Shown here: positions 7,798-16,100 of the stretch, in pieces
How positions within the stretch are numbered: the stretch's first letter is position 1
How the letters are laid out: each line of letters starts with the position of its first letter
Source of the DNA: Sulfurimonas sp.
GTDB taxonomy: Bacteria > Campylobacterota > Campylobacteria > Campylobacterales > Sulfurimonadaceae
Length of the DNA stretch: 18,959 nucleotides
Direction: 5' to 3'
NCBI GenBank assembly: GCA_027056465.1
Contig: JALUKS010000211.1
Location: forward strand, 1 to 18,959
Position numbers and translations under genes: made by a program
Notes under the pieces: generated by a model
Told to the model about the DNA's origin: nothing
The model's database searches: none
Seen by the model: only the letters and a program-made list of their open reading frames with translations

Positions 7798-8982
7798 ATG
7801 TTCAATCTATTTTCTAAACAAAGCACACCCTTTGATGCAGGCACTCTCTCCAGCAAAAAGTTCTCTCTTAGCCTTCCTTTTGAGTACAAAGCAGGGCTTA
7901 TTTTCATAAAGCTAGAGATAGAGAATAGAAGCTATACATTTCTCTTTGACACAGGAGCTTTTAGCATCTTCTCCCCTGCACTCATCGAAAAACTCTCACT
8001 CAAAAAAATGCCAGAGCATCTTGACACAATAGATGCCTTTGCAGAGGAAAAAGAGCTACCACTTTATCAACTCAATGAACTCAAAATTGAGGATCTCATT
8101 TTTTACAATTTTCAAGTTGCATGTGACAATTTTTCGCAAAACTTTCCTCTCTCTTGTTTAGCATTTGATGGAGTGCTGGGCTATAACTTTTTTCGTGAAC
8201 TTATCATTAACATAGATTACGAAAAGAAAAATATTATCTTGAGTGATAGAATCCAAAATATTCAAGGTTTCACAAAAATAAATCTCAAACAAAACGCCAC
8301 TCATGCCCTAGAGTTCTTCTTGCAAATAGAAAAACATAAACTCTGGATGGGGCTAGATACAGGAAGCAATGGTGGTTTACAGTTTGGTGATAAAAAGCTA
8401 GCCCTCAAACTCCACCAAAAAAAATACAAATCCCAACGTATAATAGGACTCTTTTCAAGTAGTCTTAGTGGTGCAAATCGACAAAGTTTTCAAGATATAT
8501 TTTTACTCAAAGATTTTTTTATTGCAAAAAAAATAGAGATAAACTCCTTTCCTATAAACTATGAAGAGAGTTCTCCTAACCTTGCAGGCAATAGTTTTTT
8601 AAAAGATTTCTCTACCATTATAGATTTCAAACATAAAAAACTCTACCTAAAAAAACAAGCAGAAAAAATCCAAAAGGTCTTAGAAAAAAGCTTTGGTTTT
8701 TTCACATTTTGGAGTGAAGAAGATGGACTTTACATCTCGTGTATTATGCAAGATACTCCTGCCTACAGCTCAAAACTAAAGATAGGCGATAGGCTCTTTT
8801 CTATAGGTGAAACAGAGACACTCAACTTCACAAAAAAAGACTACTGTAACTTCTTCCTCTTAGCTCAAGAAGTCACTTATGAGAAAGAAAATCTCCTTGA
8901 ACTCATAGTCAAACGCGAGAGTAAACTTTTACGCATTACACTCACTAAAAATCCTACAGACATAAAACAGCCTAAGAACTAA
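7798..8982 (+). CDS. Retropepsin/pepsin-like aspartyl protease with C-terminal PDZ-like domain
   Basis: A 394-residue protein with two aspartyl protease lobes in one chain. Lobe 1 has FLFDTGAFSIFSP (catalytic Asp51) and the paired hydrophobic-Gly strand DGVLGYNFF (124-132). Lobe 2 has GLDTGSNGG (Asp187) and LAGNSFLKDF (262-271). After residue ~300 comes a PDZ-like domain: GLYISCIMQDTPAYSSKLKIGDRLFSIG (split around residues 310-337) and an ending strand LLELIVKRESKLLRITL. Having both DTG motifs means the active site can form within one monomer. No signal peptide or membrane segment is visible, so it is probably cytoplasmic, which is unusual for PDZ proteases of the envelope. Start chosen from AGAGGAAA 5-6 bases before ATG. 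Substrate unknown; neighbours give no hint. Confidence 0.8.
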   Translation: MFNLFSKQSTPFDAGTLSSKKFSLSLPFEYKAGLIFIKLEIENRSYTFLFDTGAFSIFSPALIEKLSLKKMPEHLDTIDAFAEEKELPLYQLNELKIEDLIFYNFQVACDNFSQNFPLSCLAFDGVLGYNFFRELIINIDYEKKNIILSDRIQNIQGFTKINLKQNATHALEFFLQIEKHKLWMGLDTGSNGGLQFGDKKLALKLHQKKYKSQRIIGLFSSSLSGANRQSFQDIFLLKDFFIAKKIEINSFPINYEESSPNLAGNSFLKDFSTIIDFKHKKLYLKKQAEKIQKVLEKSFGFFTFWSEEDGLYISCIMQDTPAYSSKLKIGDRLFSIGETETLNFTKKDYCNFFLLAQEVTYEKENLLELIVKRESKLLRITLTKNPTDIKQPKN

Positions 8983-9026
8983 AATAAGATTTAAACAAAT
9001 TCATTTAATTATTAGCTCATAAAAGA

Positions 9027-9032
9027 TATAAT
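9027..9032 (+). promoter_or_regulatory. -10 box (TATAAT) for the AsmA-like fusion gene
   Basis: Perfect TATAAT 28 bases before the ATG at 9061 in the 78-base gap after the protease gene; no good -35 is seen. Its presence suggests the fusion gene is transcribed on its own rather than only by read-through. Confidence 0.4.
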
Positions 9033-9060
9033 TGACTCATTATTACTCTAAGGTTACTTT

Positions 9061-11292
9061 ATGAATTTTCTTAAACTTTTAAAAGCACTTAATTCTGCAC
9101 AATCTTCTTGGCAGATTTCTTTAGCAATAGTTCTAGCGCTAATAAGTGGTTTTTTACCACTTGCCACTCCACTGAGCTTAGTCATACTTTTTATAGCATT
9201 TGGGATTAATATTCCCCTTGGTGTTTACTTCTTTTTTACTCTTATCTTTGGTGGAATTGCCTTAATACTTGACCCTGTTTTTTCAATGCTTGGATTCACT
9301 GTTTTAAATGCTCCTGCACTCAAGAGTACTTTTACTGCGATGTATAACTATGCACCGACACTATGGACATCTTACAACTATACTATTTTGATGGGAAGTC
9401 TTGTGCTCTCTCTTCCTTTAGCTCTAGCACTCTTCCCACTTCTTACAAAGATTATAGATAAGTACCGTGATATTTTAGAGGCAAAATTTAAAGAATCAAG
9501 ATTTTTCTCATGGCTCAACCCTTACACAGAAGATAAACTCAAAGCAAAACCAGGAGTGATACGTTTGTGGGCAGCTGGTCTTTTTATTGGTATTGTCGCC
9601 GCTATTATCGCCCTTTTTCTTTTGCTCCTTGATCCTGCCATCAAGTATGCACTAGAGCTTACACTTTCAAAAGTAACACAAAGAATTGTACAGATAGACA
9701 CAGTTACAAGTACACTCCTCGATGCAAAACTTAAGATAAATAATATCTCTTTTTTATCCAGCAAAAAAGAGAACGGTGATATAAATATTGACACCATCTC
9801 TCTTAAACTTAATATGAATCATTTATTAGAGAAAAAACTTGACTTTGAAATAATTTCCTTTGGAAACATCAAGTTAAAGCAAAGTATAGCACATAGAACA
9901 GAAGAGCCTAAACCTCAAGAGGGTAGTGCTACACAGACAAATAGCTCCTTTGAAACGCCAAAACTTCCAAAAGCACAAGATCTTATAGCTAAGGAAGGTC
10001 TAAAGTCTGTTACTGCAGCAAAAAAGATACAAGAAAGTGTAGAAAAGATTACAAAAAAATGGCAAACTATTGCAACAGGATCAAAGCAGAAAGAAAAAAT
10101 AGCCGTACTAAGAAGAGAGGCTAATGCACTCATCAAAGAAGCAAAGAAAGTAAAAAACTTAGCTGAGATTACAGATATACTAAAGAAAGCACAAAAACTT
10201 CAAAAAGAAGCTAAAAATCTCAACAATGAAATTACACAACTCAAAAAAGAGTACAAAAACGATAAAAAACTTCTCACAAAATATGCAAAAGAGATAAAAA
10301 CACTTCCAGCACAAGATTACAATCATCTTCTTTCAAAGTACTCCTTAGATAGTAACGGAGCTTTAAATATCGTAGGTACATACTTCTCTTCATCTTTAGA
10401 AAAGTACCTACGTATGGGTGAAAAGTACTACGGCTATGTAAAACCGTATATATCTAGTGAGGAAGAGAAACCGCAAGAGAGAATGAAAGGAGAGTGGATA
10501 CACTTTGCAAGTACAAATCCTTACCCTACTTTTGTTATACGCAGACTCAATGCAAACATCATTAAAGATGATAAAAACTATAAACTCAACATCAAAGATA
10601 TCTCTAGCGAGCAAAAACTTTATAAAAAACCTATCACTGGAACACTTACAAGCACAAGTGATGCCTATAAAAACTTCCTAGTAAACTTTGAACATAATTC
10701 ACTTCATACGGATACTCTCACAACTATTGACTCCCAAGTAAATGCTTACAAACTAGAACCTCTACAAGCTACAAAGAAATTTTCTATAGAAAGTGCTTTA
10801 GTAGGTGAGAAAGGTTCCATGAAAATAACAAACTACACAGCTCTGCAAGCTAATTTCAAGGCTAATTTCACAAAAACAGACCTGCTCTATACTGGTGATT
10901 CTCGCACAGATAAAACAGTGCAGAGTATTCTCTCCGGAGTCCATACCTTTATGGTTGCAAGTTCTATAGGTGGTACACTCAAAGAGCCAAAGATTTCTCT
11001 ACATTCAGATATAGATAAAAAGCTCAAAAAAGGGCTCAATAAACAACTCAAAAAAGAGGTGAAAAAGTATAAAAAAGAGCTCAAAATTGCTATAAATCGT
11101 GAGTTTAAAAAACAGGTGGGGTCTCTTAACTTAGGTGAGTTTACAGATATAGAAAAACTCCTCAACTCAAATGCCAAAGAGGGCTCATCTCTACAAAACC
11201 TCATCAAGAAAAATATTTCTAAAGATGCTATGCAAAAACAGCTAGGTTCAAAAGCTCTTAATAAATTTACAAAAGGCTTAAAACTTTTTTAG
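9061..11292 (+). CDS. Fusion of TIGR03546-like (DUF2062-like) and TIGR03545-like AsmA-type domains
   Basis: A 743-residue inner-membrane protein. Residues 1-155 carry membrane segments (about 17-75 and 104-130) with LALISGFLPLATPLSLVILF, like the small TIGR03546/DUF2062 membrane family. At about 165-192 there is another membrane helix, followed by an AsmA-like portion (KINNISFLSS..., IDTISLKLNMNHLLEKKLDFEI) as in TIGR03545. In other bacteria I know these as two adjacent genes; here one frame spans both without a stop. Residues ~305-425 form a long Lys/Glu/Ala coiled coil, and the C-terminal part is basic beta/helix sequence (DIDKKLKKGLNKQLKKEVKK). The likely location is the inner membrane with a large periplasmic part, perhaps in lipid or envelope transport (inference from AsmA relatives). 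AAGG precedes the ATG by 7 bases. Confidence 0.65.
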   Translation: MNFLKLLKALNSAQSSWQISLAIVLALISGFLPLATPLSLVILFIAFGINIPLGVYFFFTLIFGGIALILDPVFSMLGFTVLNAPALKSTFTAMYNYAPTLWTSYNYTILMGSLVLSLPLALALFPLLTKIIDKYRDILEAKFKESRFFSWLNPYTEDKLKAKPGVIRLWAAGLFIGIVAAIIALFLLLLDPAIKYALELTLSKVTQRIVQIDTVTSTLLDAKLKINNISFLSSKKENGDINIDTISLKLNMNHLLEKKLDFEIISFGNIKLKQSIAHRTEEPKPQEGSATQTNSSFETPKLPKAQDLIAKEGLKSVTAAKKIQESVEKITKKWQTIATGSKQKEKIAVLRREANALIKEAKKVKNLAEITDILKKAQKLQKEAKNLNNEITQLKKEYKNDKKLLTKYAKEIKTLPAQDYNHLLSKYSLDSNGALNIVGTYFSSSLEKYLRMGEKYYGYVKPYISSEEEKPQERMKGEWIHFASTNPYPTFVIRRLNANIIKDDKNYKLNIKDISSEQKLYKKPITGTLTSTSDAYKNFLVNFEHNSLHTDTLTTIDSQVNAYKLEPLQATKKFSIESALVGEKGSMKITNYTALQANFKANFTKTDLLYTGDSRTDKTVQSILSGVHTFMVASSIGGTLKEPKISLHSDIDKKLKKGLNKQLKKEVKKYKKELKIAINREFKKQVGSLNLGEFTDIEKLLNSNAKEGSSLQNLIKKNISKDAMQKQLGSKALNKFTKGLKLF

Positions 11293-11301
11293 AAAAGTTT
11301 T
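11280..11301. terminator. AT-rich hairpin between convergent genes
   Basis: AAAACTTTT, loop TTAG, AAAAGTTTT: 9-base-pair perfect stem that includes the TAG stop of the fusion gene in its loop. It sits in the 22-base gap to the convergent small gene. The stem is weak (one G-C pair), so termination is likely but not certain. Confidence 0.45.
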
Positions 11302-11314
11302 GTGATAAAGGCTC

Positions 11315-11686
11315 CTACGCCCACTCATCATATTTAGAATGGGCATGCTTATCCTTTTTGTAGCGTTTGGCGTTTTTTGACTTATCAAGTTGATTAGAGC
11401 CGTATAAAAGTTCCTCTTTTATGTTGTCAATATCTTCTTGTGAATCTTTATAACTTATCATCTTTTTTACAAGTGTTTGCAAATCTTTAAGCTCACCCTT
11501 GTATAAATCTATCTCCTCTATGCGGTTAAGAAGTTTAAGAGAGTTCTCTATTTTCTTGTTGAAGCCTTTAGGAGTCAACTCCTCTGTATTCATAAGATAA
11601 GAGACCATACCCTTATGAAAACGCTCAAGTGCTCGTATATATCTAAGTCTATTTGCATTGTCTATCGCTTTTTTAGATGCTGCCAT
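11315..11686 (-). CDS. Small basic helical hypothetical protein
   Basis: A 123-residue protein, basic and apparently all-helical, with an N-terminal AASKKAIDNANRLRYIRALERFHKG and a very charged tail (KSKNAKRYKKDKHAHSKYDEWA). No membrane segment, signal peptide or cysteine. It is convergent with the AsmA-like gene and divergent from the rhodanese gene, so it is a single-gene unit. The upstream AGG is weak. The lysine-rich tail could bind nucleic acid or ribosomes, but nothing proves it and I do not recognise the family. Confidence 0.65.
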   Translation of the reverse strand: MAASKKAIDNANRLRYIRALERFHKGMVSYLMNTEELTPKGFNKKIENSLKLLNRIEEIDLYKGELKDLQTLVKKMISYKDSQEDIDNIKEELLYGSNQLDKSKNAKRYKKDKHAHSKYDEWA

Positions 11687-11708
11687 TTTTAGCCTATTAT
11701 TTTATTGT

Positions 11709-11721
11709 TGCTATAATTATA
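11709..11721. promoter_or_regulatory. Overlapping divergent -10 boxes in a 10-base palindrome
   Basis: TGCTATAATTATA: TGC plus TATAAT (11712-11717) is a perfect extended -10 for the rhodanese gene (27 bases before its TTG). The palindrome TATAATTATA (11712-11721) gives a second TATAAT on the minus strand for the divergent gene at 11686. RNA polymerase could not occupy both at once. Confidence 0.55.
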
Positions 11722-11743
11722 CACTTTATTTTTGGAGAATAGA

Positions 11744-12142
11744 TTGAAAAAGATTATTTTACTACTGACACTACTAAGTGCAGTCCTCTTTGGCGAGGTA
11801 ACAAACACCTATATAACACAAAAGATACTAGACTCAAAGCTTCCTATAGTTGATGTAAGAACTGTTGGTGAATGGAAAGAGACTGGTCTGCTTAAAGGTG
11901 CTATTCCTATTGAGTTTTTTAATGCTCAAGGTAAATATAATGCCAACAAGTTTTTAAAAGAACTTAATGCAAAAGTAGATACTAAAAAACCTTTTGCAAT
12001 CATCTGTCATACAGGAAGTAGAACTTCTATGATAGCACCATGGCTCTCTAAAGAACTTCACTACAAAGTTGTCAATCTTCAAGGTGGTATGGAGTATGCA
12101 ACTCACGGACTTAAACTGAAAACTTATCCATATATACCATAA
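11744..12142 (+). CDS. Secreted single-domain rhodanese (sulfurtransferase-like), TTG start
   Basis: A 132-residue protein with an N-terminal signal sequence (KKIILLLTLLSAVLFGEV) and one rhodanese domain: LPIVDVRTVGEWKETGLLKGAIPI (split around residues 33-56) and the active-site loop ICHTGSRT with Cys88. The CxxGxR loop fits persulfide-carrying rhodaneses. The start is TTG at 11744, because GGAG (11734-11737) lies 6 bases before it; the upstream TTG at 11732 would overlap the GGAG itself and add four residues ahead of the basic signal-peptide start. The product is likely periplasmic, where it may act in sulfur oxidation or thiol transfer (inference). An extended -10 lies just upstream. The small membrane ORF at 12155 follows after 12 bases. 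Confidence 0.82.
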   Translation: MKKIILLLTLLSAVLFGEVTNTYITQKILDSKLPIVDVRTVGEWKETGLLKGAIPIEFFNAQGKYNANKFLKELNAKVDTKKPFAIICHTGSRTSMIAPWLSKELHYKVVNLQGGMEYATHGLKLKTYPYIP

Positions 12143-12154
12143 AAAGCACTGCTT

Positions 12155-12274
12155 ATGCCCTCATTTGTAAAGTTTCTCTTCCATCTTACACTGCGAATAG
12201 TCATTACTTTAGCAGTGTTAGGATTTATAATATTTATACTTTGGGGTATTCTCTACCTACTTCTTATAAAATAG
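12155..12274 (+). CDS. Candidate 39-residue single-pass membrane peptide
   Basis: An unbroken frame from ATG 12155 to TAG 12272-12274 encodes a short basic N-terminus (MPSFVKFLFHLTLR) followed by an uninterrupted hydrophobic helix and a final Lys (about residues 15-38, ending LLLIK). This is a normal architecture for a small membrane protein. It lies 12 bases after the rhodanese stop in the same direction and overlaps the 3' end of jetD on the other strand by 22 bases. The ribosome binding site is poor. It could be a real small partner of the rhodanese, a hydrophobic toxin-like peptide, or a chance frame in AT-rich DNA; the first 98 bases lie outside any other gene, which supports coding. Confidence 0.45.
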   Translation: MPSFVKFLFHLTLRIVITLAVLGFIIFILWGILYLLLIK

Positions 12275-13137
12275 TACAATCCCTCTTGTTCTAAAGATTT
12301 TTTATAGTGGCAAATAATATCTTTTAGTCTTAAAATATTCTCATCTTTGATAACTAAGTTTTTATAAGATGTCTGTTGTTCATAAAGCTCTCTATCTCCA
12401 TGCTCTTTTATCAACTTCTCTATATCTTCAGGTATAAACATAGAGTACTTTTTACATTTTTTGAGTCTTGGGAGAATGGTGTTTAAGTATATGTTTATAC
12501 CTGCCAAATCATAATCCCCAAAATGAATATACTCATTTTCTAAGCCCTCTATCCACTCCCACATAAAAGAGTTACTGATAACAAAAAGAGTATTTTTCTC
12601 ATCAAAGAACTCTCTATATTTTTGTGCAAACCAGATAACCTGATAGTTTTCAACACCAACTATAATAGTCTCAGGAGAAACTTCTATCTTTTGTGTATGA
12701 AAGAGAAAATAGCCTATACCATTTGTGGATAACACTGTAAAATCTTGCTCATCGACTTTCATCACGACATCTTCTAAAGATGAAACGTATAAGCCTTTGA
12801 GACTATCAGACTTCTGCCTTTTTCCATTTTGTAGCCATTTTTGGATGGTACCTCTTGAGGCTTGAGTCTCAACAAGCTCTTCTAAAAAAGCATCTATATC
12901 TTCTAATTTATAGATGTTGTAGTTATTGTTTTTTAAAAAGAGAAAAATATTTTCAGCTTTTAGAAGGTAAACTATCTCCCTCTTTGGTGTTTGGCGTTTA
13001 GTTTTGATAGCCCCATTTAATTTTAGTTGCCTAATTATCTCTTTATTAACAAATTTAGCATTACTTATACTCTGCTCAGCTAAAAGGGTTTTTAGATTTA
13101 GAAAATCCTTTTTACTAATTTTCATACTAATTTTCAT
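12253..13137 (-). CDS. jetD: Wadjet JetD, Toprim-domain nuclease subunit
   Basis: The DNA-cleaving subunit of the Wadjet (JetABCD/MksBEFG) anti-plasmid complex; in studied systems it is a Toprim, topoisomerase VI-like endonuclease that cuts DNA after the SMC motor has extruded the plasmid. The 294-residue protein has an N-terminal winged-helix-like part (1-150) and a C-terminal Toprim part with VGVENYQVIW (Glu163), HFGDYDLAG (Asp208 and Asp210) and the late LEQE (282-285), the acidic residues expected for metal binding. It is shorter than the ~380 residues of many JetD proteins. Two in-frame ATGs (MKISMKIS) come from a tandem repeat. The first starts one base after the jetC stop (TAGTATG), suggesting coupled translation. 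Last gene of the operon. Confidence 0.85.
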   Translation of the reverse strand: MKISMKISKKDFLNLKTLLAEQSISNAKFVNKEIIRQLKLNGAIKTKRQTPKREIVYLLKAENIFLFLKNNNYNIYKLEDIDAFLEELVETQASRGTIQKWLQNGKRQKSDSLKGLYVSSLEDVVMKVDEQDFTVLSTNGIGYFLFHTQKIEVSPETIIVGVENYQVIWFAQKYREFFDEKNTLFVISNSFMWEWIEGLENEYIHFGDYDLAGINIYLNTILPRLKKCKKYSMFIPEDIEKLIKEHGDRELYEQQTSYKNLVIKDENILRLKDIICHYKKSLEQEGLYYFIRSR

Positions 13138-13150
13138 ACTAGATTTCCAT
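13114..13150 (-). repeat. Tandem 12-base repeat at the jetC/jetD junction
   Basis: On the minus strand the unit AGTATGAAAATT occurs twice in tandem, preceded by a 13-base degenerate copy AGTATGGAAATCT that contains the end of jetC. The repeats create the jetC stop (TAG), the jetD start and the second jetD ATG, hence the MKISMKIS N-terminus. Confidence 0.8.
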
Positions 13151-16100
13151 ACTACTTGCGAGAATCATTCGTGAATAGTTGGCATGTTTTTGCCCAACAT
13201 AAATAGTTGGATACATGGAGATAAGCATATCATCTTCTATTGGCATACCATTGAGAAAAACAAAACCGCTCTGATTTACAAAATCTTTTAGCTCTTTAAA
13301 GTAGTCTGTAGAGATAGTCCCTATCTCATCTAAGATACAGTGTGAGAGTAAGGGAGACTCTTTGATACTGTTTTTACTTACCATCTGAAGCATTGAGATA
13401 TTTATGATACTTTTTACAAGTGTAGAAGTTCCATTGGAGCCTATATCGCTTAGAGTCTGTCTCCATTTAAGATCATGACCATTCTCCACAACCTTAAACT
13501 CTAAAACAAAGCCATCTTCTAAAACTATATACTCTTTTGAAGATTTCAAGAGTTCAACAAGATCAGTAATTTTACCACTAAGAGTCTCTTTAGCTTTTTG
13601 TGTTTGGATGTCACTTAGTGATGAAGAGAAGAGACCACTTAAAAACTTCTCGTTATTGTTATCGTAAAAATCTGATAGCTCTTTAAGAGAGTTTAATATG
13701 TTGTGATTTGAATTTTCAAACCTTATCTTTATACTATCAATAACATTAAATGAGTTTACTGCCTTGTTGATGGTGTTTCTAAGGTTTGAGACCTCGCTCT
13801 CTATATCCATCATCGCATCTTCAAAAAGCCCTAAGTATTTTTGTATGGAAGTGAGAGAACTTTTAAACATCTCAGAAGAGTACTCTTTAAAAGGTGAGAG
13901 TTTGTCTTCTTGAATATAAGCGATTAACTCTTTTGCTGTTTTAAGATAAGAGATAGAACTTAGATAGTCATTTTCTATCTCTATTTTAAAGGTATTGTTT
14001 GGTTTTAAGACTAAGCGACAGTTATTTACAAGTGACTCTATTTTCGTTTCATCATTTTTTATTTTCGCATAGAGCTGAACAACCTTCTCAATGATACTAT
14101 TGAGATTTGATTCTAAAGAGGTTTCTAAGATATTAGGATGTGAACTAAGAGAATTCTTGATACTTTTGGCTATATCTTGATTTTCTATTTTCTCTTTGTA
14201 CTCTTTTGAAAATGTATCAAGAGAGCTTTTTATCGCTTCTAGTTTTGAAAGCTCTGTTTTAAATTCATCTCTTGTCTGTATATACTTTTTATCTATATTT
14301 GAGAGCTTCTCTTTTAAAGAGTCTCTCACTCTCTCATCCTCTTTAAGAGTAGTTAGCATCTGTGGAATCTCTTTTATTTTGCTGCTAAACTGGTCAAGAT
14401 ATACTGTCACTAATGTCCTCGAAGCATCTATATCTCCTAGAATAGACTCCAGATTTTTTATCTCTGTTAAGAGTTCTTTTAGGAGTTTTTCATCTATTCC
14501 CTCTTCTCTTAGAGCTGTTTGGAGTTCCTTTTGTATAAGTGCTAGTGCCTGAATATGTTCACTGTTTATCTGCTTAATCTTACTCTGTGTAGTTACTTCT
14601 AACTCTTTTATCTCTTCTCTAAACACCTCTACAGCTTGTGTAGTAGTATGAGAAATATCATCTTTTATACTCTGTATTTTCTTTATAACATCAAGGATTT
14701 TAGTAGTGAGCTTTTCTAATAGTATAGTAATTTCTGCAGACTCTGCTTGTAACTCTTTTGTCTCTTTTTCTCTTTGAGCTTCTGCCTCTTTTTGAGCTAA
14801 TTTAAGATTTTCTTCCCCCAGTGCTATACTTTTTGAGTAAATGCCACTTTTATCTTTAAGCGACTCTCTTAGTGCATGGAGTTGACTTCTTTGGCGATTT
14901 TTCTCTTTTGTCTCTCTTTGCGCACTCTCTTCTAAATTCTTTTTATCTTTAAGAGCTTTTTTATTAATCTCTTTGATTTTCTCTTTTACGAGTCGTAACT
15001 GTTCTAGAAGTTTTGCCTGCTGGTACTCATTTGCAAACTCTTCTTCGTAAGCCAACTCTAAACCGAAAATAGTTCCATTATCAGCATGCTGTTTCACACT
15101 AAACTTTTTATCGCTAAAGAGTATCTCATCTTTAAGATAGGTAACAATCTTCTCTTTATCTCTAATATTGTTTTTATTCAGAAAGCCATATAAGTTTTCA
15201 CTCTCAAAATTAAGTTTTTTCTCTATCTCAGTTTTTTGAGTAAAAAGTATCTCTTTAGCTGATGTAGTTTTTGCATCAAGTTTTGCAGTAGACTCTTTTA
15301 GCTCTATCTCTACTCTTTTGAGTTCACTCTCAACCTCTTTTATCTCGTAGTCGTTTTTAGTTGTAACAGTCTCTGTTGTAGAAAACTCTTTTTCAAACTC
15401 TTTTATCTCCTCTTTAAGACCCTCTATCTTCTCACGGTAAAAAGGAAAGTTTTTTATGCTGGCAAGTGATGCTTTTATCTCGTAGAATTTTTTTGTAGCA
15501 TCCTCTTTTTCTAACTCTAAAGACACTTTTTGGGAGATATACAACTCAGAAGAGTCTACTATTTTTTGCTCTTTTGACTCAATTGTACTGTTGATTTTAG
15601 TGCTAATCTCCTCTTTAGATTTTTGAGATGTAGTCTGAACCTCTTGAATGCTTTTAAAGGTCTCTTGCCCTAAATCAGCTTGAATCTTCTTGTACTTCTC
15701 TTGAATATTTTTAGTTCCAGAGGTTAGTACCTCGTAACGCTCTTTAGAAGTCTCTAGGGCACTTTTGAAGTTTGACTCTTTGTTATGGTTTGTTACTAAT
15801 GTTTGGATGTTTCTGTTTTTATAATATTGCTCTTTTTCTTGTAACCCTTTAATGGTGTTTGAATCTATAGATATTTGAGCCTCTTTTGCTCTTATCTGCC
15901 CTTTAGAGAGTTTAGAATCAGCCTTGTATGTGACGGATAGTTCCTCTTGTTTAGCTTTTAATGCATCTGAGTTTACACGGTTTTTTTCTAGCTCAAGAGC
16001 TATGTTTTCTCTCAAAGTCTCTAGTGTGTTTGCTAAAAAGATAAACTCTTTTTTACTAGCCTTGTAGGAGTCATGAGTCTGAGCTAGTTTCTCGATAACA

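Noticed and set aside
14196..14552. 118-codon plus-strand frame inside jetC
   Set aside because: It is antisense to coiled-coil coding DNA, with a Ser/Phe-rich composition typical of the reverse of Lys/Glu-rich sequence.
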